Of a DNA stretch of 64,000 nt, positions 39,625 through 47,268 are shown piece after piece. The translations under genes and the position numbers were made by a program. Source of the stretch: JALZKA01 sp963734015. GTDB taxonomy: Bacteria; Actinomycetota; Thermoleophilia; Solirubrobacterales; 70-9. The notes beneath the pieces were generated by a model. The model was not told the DNA's origin and did not search any database. It worked only from the letters and a program-made list of their open reading frames with translations. Location: positions 1 through 64,000 of the forward strand of contig CAVTFG010000011.1 of NCBI GenBank assembly GCA_963734015.1, given 5' to 3'. How positions within the stretch are numbered: the first letter of the stretch is position 1; each line of letters starts with the position of its first letter.

Positions 39625-40008
39625 TTCTTCGCCACCTTCCCGCAGCTCGAGGGGATCCGCTTCAGCCACCGGTGGGGCGGCGCGATCGACACCTGCAGCC
39701 GGTTCTTCGCGTTCACCGGAACCTCGCACGGCGGGCGGGTCGCATACACGGTCGGCCATACCGGCCTGGGCGTCTGCGCGAGCCGGTTCGGCGCCGGCCT
39801 GGCCCTCGACGTCCTCCACGGAACGGCGAGCGAGGCCGCCGGACTGCACAGCATGAGAAGCAGGCCCATGCCCTTCCCGCCCGAGCCGCTTCGCTGGGCG
39901 GCGATCCAGCTGACCCGTAGCCGCCTCGCCGCAGCCGACCGCAAGCGGGGCGAGCGCGGTTGGTGGTTGCGCGCGCTCGACCGGGCCGGGCTGGGCTTCA
40001 ACAGCTGA
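39625..40008 (+). pseudogene. FAD-dependent oxidoreductase, C-terminal remnant
   Basis: About 127 residues match the C-terminal third of DAO-type (DadA/gamma-glutamylputrescine oxidase-like) flavoenzymes: FFATFPQLEGIRFSHRWGGAID, VAYTVGHTGLGVCASRFGAGLALD and the end PFPPEPLRWAAIQLTR. The FAD-binding N-terminal two thirds, including the GxGxxG motif, are missing. The open frame continues upstream to 39529 but that part is the reverse of the other remnant. A deletion near 39620-39625 removed the 5' parts of both genes. Confidence 0.75.
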
Positions 40009-40009
40009 G

Positions 40010-40062
40010 AAACACTGCCTTACCGGGCGGGCGAACATGCTTTCGCGACTTGCGTCGCTCAC
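40010..40062 (-). repeat. Dispersed two-hairpin repeat, copy b
   Basis: On the minus strand it reads GTGAGCGACGCAAGTCGCGA, then AAGCATGTTCGCC, CGCCCGGTAAGG and CAGTGTTT. The first stem, GCGAC-GCAA-GTCGC, is perfect with a GNRA tetraloop. The distal AAACACTGCC block is shared with copy a (30901-30910) but on the opposite strand relative to the stem. The element lies between the oxidoreductase remnant and the LLM gene. Confidence 0.75.
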
Positions 40063-40078
40063 TTGATCTAATGTCGGC

Positions 40079-41074
40079 ATGGCGATCGGGGCGTTCATCG
40101 GCACCGGGCGCAACCTCGAGCGCGCGCTCGACCGGGTCCGGCGCGCGGAGGAGCTGGGCTACGAATCGGCCTACGTCACGCACATCGCCGCGCGCGACTC
40201 GCTCACGGTCCTCACCCGCTACGCGTCCGTTACCGAGCGCATCCGGCTCGGCACGGGCGTCCTCCCCATCTTTTCGCGCACGCCCGCGTCGGCGGCTCAG
40301 ACCGCCGCCACCATCGACGAGATCTCGAACGGGCGGATGGTTCTGGGGATCGGCGTGTCGCACCGGGTCACGGTCGAGCATTGGTTCGACGCCGAGATCA
40401 CGAAGCCGGTCACTCAGATGCGCGAATACGCCGGGATCGTCCGGGCGATCCTGAACGGCGAGGAACCCCCTGCCGGAGAGTTCTTCAACTCCAGGTTCGC
40501 GTTCATGGGCTATCCGCCCCGTCCGGAGCTGCCGATCTATATCGCCGCCCTGTCCCCGAACATGCTGCGCCTGGCCGGCGAGATCGCGGACGGCGTGATG
40601 CTCTGGCTCTGCAACCCCCAGTACATCCGCGAGACGGTGATCCCCGAGGTCAGGAGCGGCCGTGAGCGGGCCGGCAAGACGCTCGAGGGGTTCGACGTCG
40701 TCGCCGCGGTCCCGGTCGGCGTCACGGACGACCCCGACGCAGCACGCGCCGCGTTCCGCGAGGACCTGATCCCGTACGCGTCGCTGCCGTTCTATCGCGC
40801 GATGCTCGAGCGCTCCGGCTTTGGCGCCGACCTCGCGGCTTTCGACGAGGGGATGGCCGGGGGAGACCCCGACCAGGCGATGGCGGGCCTCTCCGACGAG
40901 CTGCTCGCCTCGCTCGCGGGGCTCGGCGACGGCGACGCCGCCCGCGCCAAGGTCGTCGAGTACCAGGAGGCGGGCACGACCTCGCCCTGCATCGGCGGCA
41001 TCCCGAGCGCCGGCTTCGATGCGGCGCTCGAGGCTGTGGCCGAGATCACAGAAGGATCTCCGGCACAGGCGTAG
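40079..41074 (+). CDS. LLM-class (F420-dependent) oxidoreductase
   Basis: 331 aa luciferase-like TIM barrel. Family stretches are RRAEELGYESAYVTHI, ERIRLGTGVLPIFSRTPASAAQTAATIDEISNGRMVLGIGVSH and PIYIAALSPNMLRLAGEIADGVMLWLCNP. These match F420-dependent dehydrogenases/reductases rather than FMN luciferases, and the genome encodes F420 synthesis (15.5-22.3 kb). The substrate is unknown. It precedes a flavin monooxygenase by 39 bases in the same direction. Confidence 0.88.
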   Translation: MAIGAFIGTGRNLERALDRVRRAEELGYESAYVTHIAARDSLTVLTRYASVTERIRLGTGVLPIFSRTPASAAQTAATIDEISNGRMVLGIGVSHRVTVEHWFDAEITKPVTQMREYAGIVRAILNGEEPPAGEFFNSRFAFMGYPPRPELPIYIAALSPNMLRLAGEIADGVMLWLCNPQYIRETVIPEVRSGRERAGKTLEGFDVVAAVPVGVTDDPDAARAAFREDLIPYASLPFYRAMLERSGFGADLAAFDEGMAGGDPDQAMAGLSDELLASLAGLGDGDAARAKVVEYQEAGTTSPCIGGIPSAGFDAALEAVAEITEGSPAQA

Positions 41075-41113
41075 GTTGATCCCAGGCAGAGTCAGCGCTC
41101 GGAGGGAAACGAA

Positions 41114-42259
41114 ATGAGCGAACGCCAGATCGTCGTGGTCGGCGCCGGGCAATCGGGGTTGTCCGCCGCCCTCAGCCTGAAGGACATGGGTCTCGACCCG
41201 TTGGTGCTCGAGCGGACCGACGCCGTCGCCTCGGCGTGGCGCGGTCGCTACGACCGCCTCAAGCTGAACACGTGGCGCGCTCACTCGCACCTCCCCGACA
41301 GGCCGTTTCCGAAAGGGACTCCCACGTTCCCTTCCCGCGATCAGGTCGTCCAGCACCTCGAACGGCACGCCGCCGAGGAGGGCCTCGAGTTCCGGTTCGG
41401 CACCGAGGTCGAGCGGATCGACCGGGACGGGGGGCGGTGGCACGTGACCACGCGGGAGGGCGACGTCCGTAGCCCCCAGGTCGTCGTCGCGACCGGTTAC
41501 GAGAACGATCCCTTCATCCCCGATTGGCCCGGCCGCGATCGGTTCGATGGCGAGTTGCTCCACGCGCGCGACTACAAGCGGCCCGCGCCCTACGCGGGCA
41601 AGCGCGTGCTCGTGGTCGGCCCCGGGTGCACCGGCATGGAAATCGCGTTCGACCTCGCCGAGGGCGGCGCCGGCAAGGTTTGGCTCGCCGCGCGCACACC
41701 GCCGAACATCCTGCTGCGGGAGGGTCCGGCCGGCGTGCCGGGAGACGTGATCGGCAGCGTCCTGTTGCATACGCCGGTTCGGTTCGCCGACTGGTTCGCC
41801 AACTTCGGCCGACGCATGGACGTCGGCGACCTGACCGAGCACGGTCTGCCGGTGCCGGAGGAGGGCGTGTTCTCCCGCATGTACCGACTGGGTGTGGCGC
41901 CCGCGATCATTGACAAGGAGATCCTCGGGGCGATCAAGTCGGGCGCGATCGAAATCGTGCGTGGCGTGGAGTCACTGGATCCGCGCGGCGTCGCTCTTGC
42001 GGACGGCGCCACCGTGGAGCCCGACGCGATCATCTGTGCGACCGGCTATCGCCGCGGGCTGGAGCCGCTGGTCGGCCATCTCGACGTGCTCGGCGAGCGC
42101 GGGGTGCCGCGGGCGCTCGGCCCGAAGCCGGCCGCCCCAGGACTCCGCTTCATCGGGTACGTCCCGCGTCCCGGCGGTCTCGGCTACATGGCCAAGGAGG
42201 CCAAGCGCGCCGCCAAGGCGATCAAGGGTGAGCTCGCGTCCGCGCCCGTGGCCGCTTGA
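41114..42259 (+). CDS. Flavin-containing monooxygenase-like NAD(P)/FAD oxidoreductase
   Basis: 381 aa, start ATG 41114 after GGAGGG. FAD motif VVVGAGQSGLSAALSL (residues 6-21), the NADPH motif VLVVGPGCTGMEIAFDL (about 159-175) and the ATG-type motif IICATGYRRGLE (about 305-316) are the three FMO/YczR fingerprints. RYDRLKLNTWRAHSHLPDRPFP is typical of bacterial FMO-like and TrkA-like enzymes. Likely role: oxygenation or reduction of a small soft nucleophile. It follows the LLM oxidoreductase and may act on the same compound. Confidence 0.9.
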   Translation: MSERQIVVVGAGQSGLSAALSLKDMGLDPLVLERTDAVASAWRGRYDRLKLNTWRAHSHLPDRPFPKGTPTFPSRDQVVQHLERHAAEEGLEFRFGTEVERIDRDGGRWHVTTREGDVRSPQVVVATGYENDPFIPDWPGRDRFDGELLHARDYKRPAPYAGKRVLVVGPGCTGMEIAFDLAEGGAGKVWLAARTPPNILLREGPAGVPGDVIGSVLLHTPVRFADWFANFGRRMDVGDLTEHGLPVPEEGVFSRMYRLGVAPAIIDKEILGAIKSGAIEIVRGVESLDPRGVALADGATVEPDAIICATGYRRGLEPLVGHLDVLGERGVPRALGPKPAAPGLRFIGYVPRPGGLGYMAKEAKRAAKAIKGELASAPVAA

Positions 42260-42262
42260 GCG

Positions 42263-42808
42263 CTACTCGACCGGGCCCTCGGCGTGGTCGGCCTCACCGG
42301 GGTCGCGCTTCGGGATCAGGACCGCGCGCTTGAACTCGGCGACCAGGTCGCCGGTCTGCTTGTAGACGCGGGTGTGGACCTTGACCACGCCGCGGTCGGG
42401 CTTCGACTTCGAGGGGCGCACCTCGAGGACCTCGGACTCGCAGTAGAGCGTGTCTCCGTGGAAGACGGGGTTCGGGTGGCTCAGCTCCTCGGTCGCCAGG
42501 TTGGCGATCGCCTTGCCGGAGACGTCGGAGACCGACATGCCGAGAGCAAGCGAGTAGACGAGCGGTCCCACGACGACGTTCTGGCCCTGCTGCGATTCGG
42601 ACGCGTAGACGTCGTTCAGGTGGAGCGGGTGGTGGTTCATCGTGATCAGGCAGAACAGATGGTCGTCCGACTCGGTCACCGTCTTGGCGGGCCAATGCTT
42701 GTAGATGGCGCCGACCTCGAACTCCTCCAGGTACCGGCCGTACGCGTGGGCGCCGGACGCCTCGCGCGCGGCCTGGTCGGTGGTCAGCTGGTGGGTCTCG
42801 TCGCTCAT
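42263..42808 (-). CDS. mch: MaoC-family enoyl-CoA hydratase, candidate mesaconyl-CoA hydratase
   Basis: 181 aa from ATG 42808, overlapping the amidase stop by ATGA. Single hotdog (R)-hydratase. The active-site Asp and His lie in TESDDHLFCLITMNHHPLHLND (about 47-68). VVGPLVYSLALGMSVSDV and NPVFHGDTLYCESEVLEVRPSK are typical of MaoC hydratases for branched dicarboxylic acyl-CoAs. The mesaconyl-CoA role is inferred because ccr, ecm, an acyl-CoA dehydrogenase and malyl-CoA lyase are all within 12 kb; sequence alone does not separate this from other MaoC enzymes. Confidence 0.82.
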   Translation of the reverse strand: MSDETHQLTTDQAAREASGAHAYGRYLEEFEVGAIYKHWPAKTVTESDDHLFCLITMNHHPLHLNDVYASESQQGQNVVVGPLVYSLALGMSVSDVSGKAIANLATEELSHPNPVFHGDTLYCESEVLEVRPSKSKPDRGVVKVHTRVYKQTGDLVAEFKRAVLIPKRDPGEADHAEGPVE

Positions 42809-43968
42809 ACTCCTCTTTCCAGAGTCTCCTCGGGGGACGGGGCAGTATGGCGAAGCGCCGACTCCAGCAGCGCACCCACCGCGAGCACGAGGTCGTCGTC
42901 TCCGGGCCGGGCGAAGATCTGCGCCGAGGCGGGCAGGCCATCCGGCGTGCGCCCGCACGGAAGCGCCAACGACGGCGCTCCGACCGCGTTCAGGGGGAAG
43001 GTCAGCTGCGTCATCCGCTCCCGGACGTCGAGCTCGTCCACGTCGGCCGTCGGCGGCACGATCGGCAGCGTGGGCGCGATCACGACGTCCACGGCCTCGA
43101 GCGTCTGCATGAACCGCTCGCGGTAGCGCACACGGGCGGCCTTCGCGACGGCTGCCTGGTCGTCGGAGACGCCAATCGCGCGGCCGATCTTGAACTGCGC
43201 GTTCGGCCCGTAGGCCTCCCGGTGCGTCGCGTACAGATCGCGGTGGACCTCGGCGATCTCGCGCTGGAACGCCGGATGAAGGCCCTCCGGAAGCCTCAGG
43301 TCGACCGCGACCAGGTTCGGGAACAGGTCGGCCGCGAGCGCCACCTGCTCGCGCACGTCCGGCTCCGCGTGCTCCAGCCAGGCAACGCCCACGGCGACTT
43401 CGCCGAGGTCGCCGAGCGCGCGCGGCTCGACCCCGGCGAGCTGCTCCATCGCCTCGGCGCAGCCCGCCACGTCCGGGGCGAGCGGCCCGGCGTGGTCGAA
43501 GGTCGGGGCGAGCGCGAAGCAGCCGCTCATCGGCACCAGGCCGAAGCTCGGCTTGTAGCCGACGACCTCGCAGCAGGCCGCGGGAATCCGGATCGACCCG
43601 CCGGTGTCGGTTCCGAGCCCGAGGTCGGCCTCGCCCGTGACCAGCGACGCGGCGGAGCCGCCGCTCGAACCACCGGCGACCCGGCCGGGGAAACGCGGGT
43701 TCGGGACATCGCCGAAATGAGGGTTCTGCGAAGTGATGCCGTACGCGAACTCCTGCAGGTTGGACTTGCCCTCAACCGCCCAGCCGTGATGCTGCAGCAG
43801 CCTGACCGCTGCGGCGGTGCGGCCGGGCACATGGTCCGCGAATACGGCCGAGCCGTACGTCGTGCGGATCCCCGCGGTGTCGAACAGGTCCTTGACCGCA
43901 AGGCGACGGCCCTCGGGGCCGTCGCCGAGCTTCGTGATCCAGATCGCCGGAGGCAGATCCGCCGTCAC
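42805..43968 (-). CDS. Amidase-signature family hydrolase
   Basis: 387 aa from GTG 43968, overlapping the upstream stop by GTGA. The Ser-Ser-Lys triad of the amidase signature is visible: Lys in RRLAVKDLFD (about 25), and the two serines in GRVAGGSSGGSAASLVTGEADLGLGTDTGGSIRIPA (about 94-129). It hydrolyses amides or C-N bonds of unknown substrates. Shorter than many GatA-like members (about 470 aa). It is translationally coupled to the winged-helix gene before it and the MaoC gene after it, an odd grouping. Confidence 0.9.
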   Translation of the reverse strand: MTADLPPAIWITKLGDGPEGRRLAVKDLFDTAGIRTTYGSAVFADHVPGRTAAAVRLLQHHGWAVEGKSNLQEFAYGITSQNPHFGDVPNPRFPGRVAGGSSGGSAASLVTGEADLGLGTDTGGSIRIPAACCEVVGYKPSFGLVPMSGCFALAPTFDHAGPLAPDVAGCAEAMEQLAGVEPRALGDLGEVAVGVAWLEHAEPDVREQVALAADLFPNLVAVDLRLPEGLHPAFQREIAEVHRDLYATHREAYGPNAQFKIGRAIGVSDDQAAVAKAARVRYRERFMQTLEAVDVVIAPTLPIVPPTADVDELDVRERMTQLTFPLNAVGAPSLALPCGRTPDGLPASAQIFARPGDDDLVLAVGALLESALRHTAPSPEETLERGV

Positions 43969-45002
43969 CCGAGCGCCGCCTCGGCGCCCTCGAAGCGTCC
44001 GATGTCGGCGACTTCGTCCTCGAGGGCGTCCATGACCTCGTCGTCCAGCGGTTCGAACGGATCGAGCGAGACCGTCAGGCGCCTGCCGGAGCGCTTGTTC
44101 GACCACAGCCCGGCGAACCGCCCGTCCACGCAGATGGTGGGGCGCAGCACTCCTCCGCCCGGGAGGATTCGCTGCTCGCCGTTCTCGTCCGTCGCGTGCA
44201 TCCGGTTCTCGTACCCCATCAGGTAAGTATCGAACGCCGGCAGTAGCCGGGCGACGGGCAACCGGGGCGTACGCGCCTGCCATCCGCGCGGTGCGAGCGC
44301 GGTCGCACCGGGAATCTGAACCTCCCGCAGCTCGCGCGCAATCCGCTCGATTCCGACGCGGCACTCCCGCAGCGGCAGGCCCGACCAGAACGCGAAGTCG
44401 CGCTCGGTCGCCGGTGCGAATGCGGCGAAGTACCGTCGGGCCAGCTCGGCGAGCGCGTCCTCGCGGTCACGCCGCTCAGGTTCGCCCACCCACTCGCGGG
44501 TTGCGACGAACACGTTCTCGCGCCCTTCGTCGGGCCCGATGCATGCGTCGCCGCCGACGACAAGGAGCATCGAGAGGTGGGTCCGGGTCTGGACGCTAGC
44601 CGGAAAGCCGGCCTCCGCGGCCCGGCGCAGCGCCTCGGTTCGGGTGAGCCTGCCATCCGCCTCGAGCGCGCGGCGCGCCGCCGCCAGCCCTCGGTCTCGG
44701 GCGGCGTCCGACACGCCCAGCGCCGCGAGGCGGCGGAGCGAGAAGCCCTTGATCCGCTCGGCGAAGATGGGCGCGAGCCACCCGAAGTCCTCGGCCGGGA
44801 ACAGGTGGACGGTCATCCGCATCACCCAGTGGCGGATGATCGAGCGCTCATCCACCCGGGCGTGCTCCAGGTCGCTCGCCGTCAGGCCACGGCACCGGGC
44901 ACGGACCTGAAGCCGGCCGGCACGGGGCTCCTGGGACTGGGCGCCTCCGATCGCGCGCAGGACGTCGGCGGGGTGCGCGCGTCCGGACGGGCGATGGATC
45001 AA
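43965..45002 (-). CDS. Winged-helix DNA-binding domain protein (YcaQ/AlkX-like)
   Basis: 345 aa from TTG 45002, the only usual start codon in the region; longer in-frame sequence overlaps the upstream gene and looks non-coding. The pattern fits the winged-helix family related to DNA glycosylase YcaQ: IIRHWVMRMTVHLFPAEDFGWL, SGLPLRECRVGIERIARELRE, LLPAFDTYLMGYENR and RPTICVDGRFAGLWSNKRSG. YcaQ-like proteins unhook DNA crosslinks, but this distant member lacks a proven role. The N-terminus may be incomplete. Confidence 0.78.
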   Translation of the reverse strand: MIHRPSGRAHPADVLRAIGGAQSQEPRAGRLQVRARCRGLTASDLEHARVDERSIIRHWVMRMTVHLFPAEDFGWLAPIFAERIKGFSLRRLAALGVSDAARDRGLAAARRALEADGRLTRTEALRRAAEAGFPASVQTRTHLSMLLVVGGDACIGPDEGRENVFVATREWVGEPERRDREDALAELARRYFAAFAPATERDFAFWSGLPLRECRVGIERIARELREVQIPGATALAPRGWQARTPRLPVARLLPAFDTYLMGYENRMHATDENGEQRILPGGGVLRPTICVDGRFAGLWSNKRSGRRLTVSLDPFEPLDDEVMDALEDEVADIGRFEGAEAALG

Positions 45003-45055
45003 CTGCGAGCGGGCTCGGAGTGGCGCCAGCCGCCCGGCCGGGAGCGTGGAACCGC

Positions 45056-45418
45056 TCAGCGAGCCTTCCTCAGCTTCGAGCGGGCTTCCTGCTTGGTGAT
45101 GACCTGTCCGACCAGCTGCTGGATCCGCTGGTCGCCCTCGATCCGGACGTGCCCGTGGTCGTAGGCCTCGTGCCAATGGCTGATCCTGCCGTCGGCGGCG
45201 AGCTCGTTGAAATGCGAGCGCGGGATCGACACGTGCAGGCGCTCGTCCTCGGCGTAGCCCTTCGAGACCTTCGGACCCGGCAGCTCGACCCGGTAGAGCT
45301 GCGTGTCTCCGCGGCCGCGCAGCTCGAGCCCGATCACGATCTTGAGGCTGGCCAGCGCCGGCACCTCCTGCTGGATGCCCGCGACGGCTTGCTCGATGAG
45401 CTGGCCGGTGGAGGCCAC
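45056..45418 (-). CDS. SCP2-like conserved hypothetical protein
   Basis: 120 aa from GTG 45418, two bases after the acyl-CoA dehydrogenase stop. The strand order (LKIVIGLELRGRGDTQLYRVELPGPKV, LHVSIPRSHFNELAADGRI, HGHVRIEGDQRIQQLVGQVI) resembles sterol-carrier-protein-2-type domains, which bind lipids or acyl-CoA. A basic C-terminal tail follows (KQEARSKLRKAR). Its place directly behind the dehydrogenase suggests a helper role with acyl-CoA substrates. The family match is tentative. Confidence 0.7.
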   Translation of the reverse strand: MASTGQLIEQAVAGIQQEVPALASLKIVIGLELRGRGDTQLYRVELPGPKVSKGYAEDERLHVSIPRSHFNELAADGRISHWHEAYDHGHVRIEGDQRIQQLVGQVITKQEARSKLRKAR

Positions 45419-45420
45419 CG

Positions 45421-46632
45421 CTAGATCTTGTGCCTCTCGAGCAGCTTCTTCCCAATCACCATGCGCTGGATCTCGGAGGTACCCTCGCCGATGAGGAGCA
45501 GCGGTGCGTCGCGGTAGAGCCGCTCGATCTCGTACTCCTTCGAATAGCCGTATCCGCCGTGGATGCGGAAGCACTCCTCGACGCACTCCTTGCCGGTCTC
45601 CGAGGCGAGCAGCTTCGCCATCCCGGCCTCCAGGTCGGAGCGCTCCCCCGCGTCCTTCATGCGGGCGGCCTTGCGGGTGATGAGCCGTGCCGCCTCGACC
45701 TTGGTCGCCATGTCGGCGAGCTTGAACTGGATCGCCTGGTGCTGGGCGATCGGCTTGCCGAAGGTCTTGCGCTCCTGCGAGTACGCGAGCGCCAGTTCGA
45801 GCGCCCGTTGCGCGATGCCCACGCCGCGCGCCGCGACGTTCACCCGGCCGACCTCGAGCGCGTCCATCATCTGGCGGAAGCCCTCGCCGACGCCGTCGGG
45901 GCCGCCGAGGATGCGCTCCTCGGGGCACCGGTAGCCGTCGTAGACGAGCTCCGTGGACTCGACGCCCTTGTAGCCCATCTTCTTGATCTTTGGAGGCACC
46001 TCGAGCCCGGCGAACTCGCCCTCGTTCTTATCGGCCCAGGGCTCCTTCTCGGTGATGAAGCAGGTCATGCCCTTGTAGGGAGGGTCGGCCTTGGGGTCCG
46101 TCTTCACGAGGACGAACACGACGCCCGAACCGAGGCCGTTCGTGACCCACATCTTCTGGCCGTTGATCTCCCACTTGCCGTCCTCGCCCTGCTTGGCGGT
46201 GGACTTGATGCCCTGGACGTCGGAGCCGACCTCGGGCTCCGAGAGCGAGAAGGCGGCGCGGATCTCGCCGGTCGCCATCTTCGGCAGGAAATGGTCCTTC
46301 TGCTCGTCGGTGCCGAACTTCATCAGCAGGTAGGAGCCGATGAAGTGCGTGTTCACCACGCCGGAGATCGAGATCCAGCCGCGCGAGAGCTCCTCGACGA
46401 TCATCGCGTACGTGGTCAGGTCGAGGCCCATGCCGCCGTACTCCTCGGGGATCGTGACGCCGAAGAGGCCGAGCTCCTTCATCTGCTCGACGATCGGCTC
46501 CGGGAACTTGTCTTCCGCGTCGTACTCCCCGGCGTGCGGGATGATCTCGTTGTCGACGAACTGGCGGACCATCTCGATGATCGCCTGCTGGTCGTCGGTC
46601 ATCTCCTGGTACGGGGCGGTCGCTACGGCCAT
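45421..46632 (-). CDS. mcd: Acyl-CoA dehydrogenase, candidate methylsuccinyl-CoA dehydrogenase
   Basis: 403 aa, complete. FAD/substrate motifs: AAFSLSEPEVGSDVQGIKSTA (about 125-145), KMWVTNGLGSGVVFVLVKTD, AYSQERKTFGKPIAQHQAIQFKLADM and the C-terminal RIHGGYGYSKEYEIERLYRDAPLLLIGEGTSEIQR, where the catalytic Glu is expected in the EGTSE motif. The length matches short actinobacterial forms rather than the longer proteobacterial Mcd. A methylsuccinyl-CoA role is inferred from the neighbouring ethylmalonyl-CoA genes; a general short-chain or branched-chain role is the alternative. Confidence 0.85.
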   Translation of the reverse strand: MAVATAPYQEMTDDQQAIIEMVRQFVDNEIIPHAGEYDAEDKFPEPIVEQMKELGLFGVTIPEEYGGMGLDLTTYAMIVEELSRGWISISGVVNTHFIGSYLLMKFGTDEQKDHFLPKMATGEIRAAFSLSEPEVGSDVQGIKSTAKQGEDGKWEINGQKMWVTNGLGSGVVFVLVKTDPKADPPYKGMTCFITEKEPWADKNEGEFAGLEVPPKIKKMGYKGVESTELVYDGYRCPEERILGGPDGVGEGFRQMMDALEVGRVNVAARGVGIAQRALELALAYSQERKTFGKPIAQHQAIQFKLADMATKVEAARLITRKAARMKDAGERSDLEAGMAKLLASETGKECVEECFRIHGGYGYSKEYEIERLYRDAPLLLIGEGTSEIQRMVIGKKLLERHKI

Positions 46633-46678
46633 GGCTCCTGTCTTCGGGTCGCTTCGGGCGCCAGAGGATATTCGAGAG

Positions 46679-47134
46679 TCAGAGCTCCCAACCGAAGCAG
46701 CGGGAGCTCCAGCTCGGGCCCTCGCGCTCGTAGAAGCGGTGGGCGTCGGGGCGCGCGTCGGCGGAGTCGAGCTCCAGGTGCGTCGCCCCGCGCTCCTTCG
46801 CCCAGGCTTTCGCGGCGTCCAGGAGCGCCTTACCGATCCCCTCGGAGCGCCGGGCGGGAGCGACGGCCAGGTCCTCGACCCAGGCCCGGTAGCCGAAGCG
46901 CACCGAGTGCATGTCCTGGTAGCCGGTGCAGAAGCCGACGAGCTCCCCTCCGCCGTCGGCTACCAGCACCACGGAGTCATGCGACTCGATCGCCTGACGC
47001 ATCGCCACGGCCGCCCTCGCGTCGTCCCACAGGTCGGGCTTGCCACCCGGCGGCGCGAACAGCCACTCGTAGAGCCGCAGCAGATCGGGGACCTCGTCTT
47101 CCCGCGCCGCCCTGATCTCGATCTCATCCGCCAT
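46679..47134 (-). CDS. GNAT acetyltransferase
   Basis: 151 aa. The N-terminal strand IEIRAAREDEVPDLLRLYEWL is followed by the acetyl-CoA loop DLAVAPARRSEGIGKALLDAAKAWAKERGATHLELDSAD (about 90-128) with the R-x-x-G-x-G/A signature RRSEGIGKA, then DAHRFYEREG. Substrate unknown. The final residues (SSRCFGWEL) match the usual GNAT terminal strand. It is divergent from the malyl-CoA lyase gene. Confidence 0.9.
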   Translation of the reverse strand: MADEIEIRAAREDEVPDLLRLYEWLFAPPGGKPDLWDDARAAVAMRQAIESHDSVVLVADGGGELVGFCTGYQDMHSVRFGYRAWVEDLAVAPARRSEGIGKALLDAAKAWAKERGATHLELDSADARPDAHRFYEREGPSWSSRCFGWEL

Positions 47135-47189
47135 CTCGTCCGCTCAGGATGCCACTAACGCTTCCGGCACTCGCATATCGTTCCGGCGA

Positions 47190-47240
47190 GCGAGGCGGAG
47201 TCCGAAGGACGAAGCCGAGCCCCGCCGTTGTCGAGGCGGC
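47190..47240 (+). repeat. Leader element, copy B (upstream of mcl)
   Basis: 51-base element, 28 bases before the malyl-CoA lyase start. GTCC (47200-47203) pairs with GGAC (47207-47210) around a GAA loop; the equivalent in copy A is GGCC/GGCC, a compensatory change that keeps the stem. CCGCC then GTTGTCGAGGCGGC follow as in the other copies. Confidence 0.82.
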
Positions 47241-47268
47241 GTATATCCCAAGAACAGGAGATCCACCC

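Noticed and set aside
39998..41842. 614-codon minus-strand frame opposite the LLM and monooxygenase genes
   Set aside because: Antisense shadow of two well-recognised genes with their own ribosome-binding sites.
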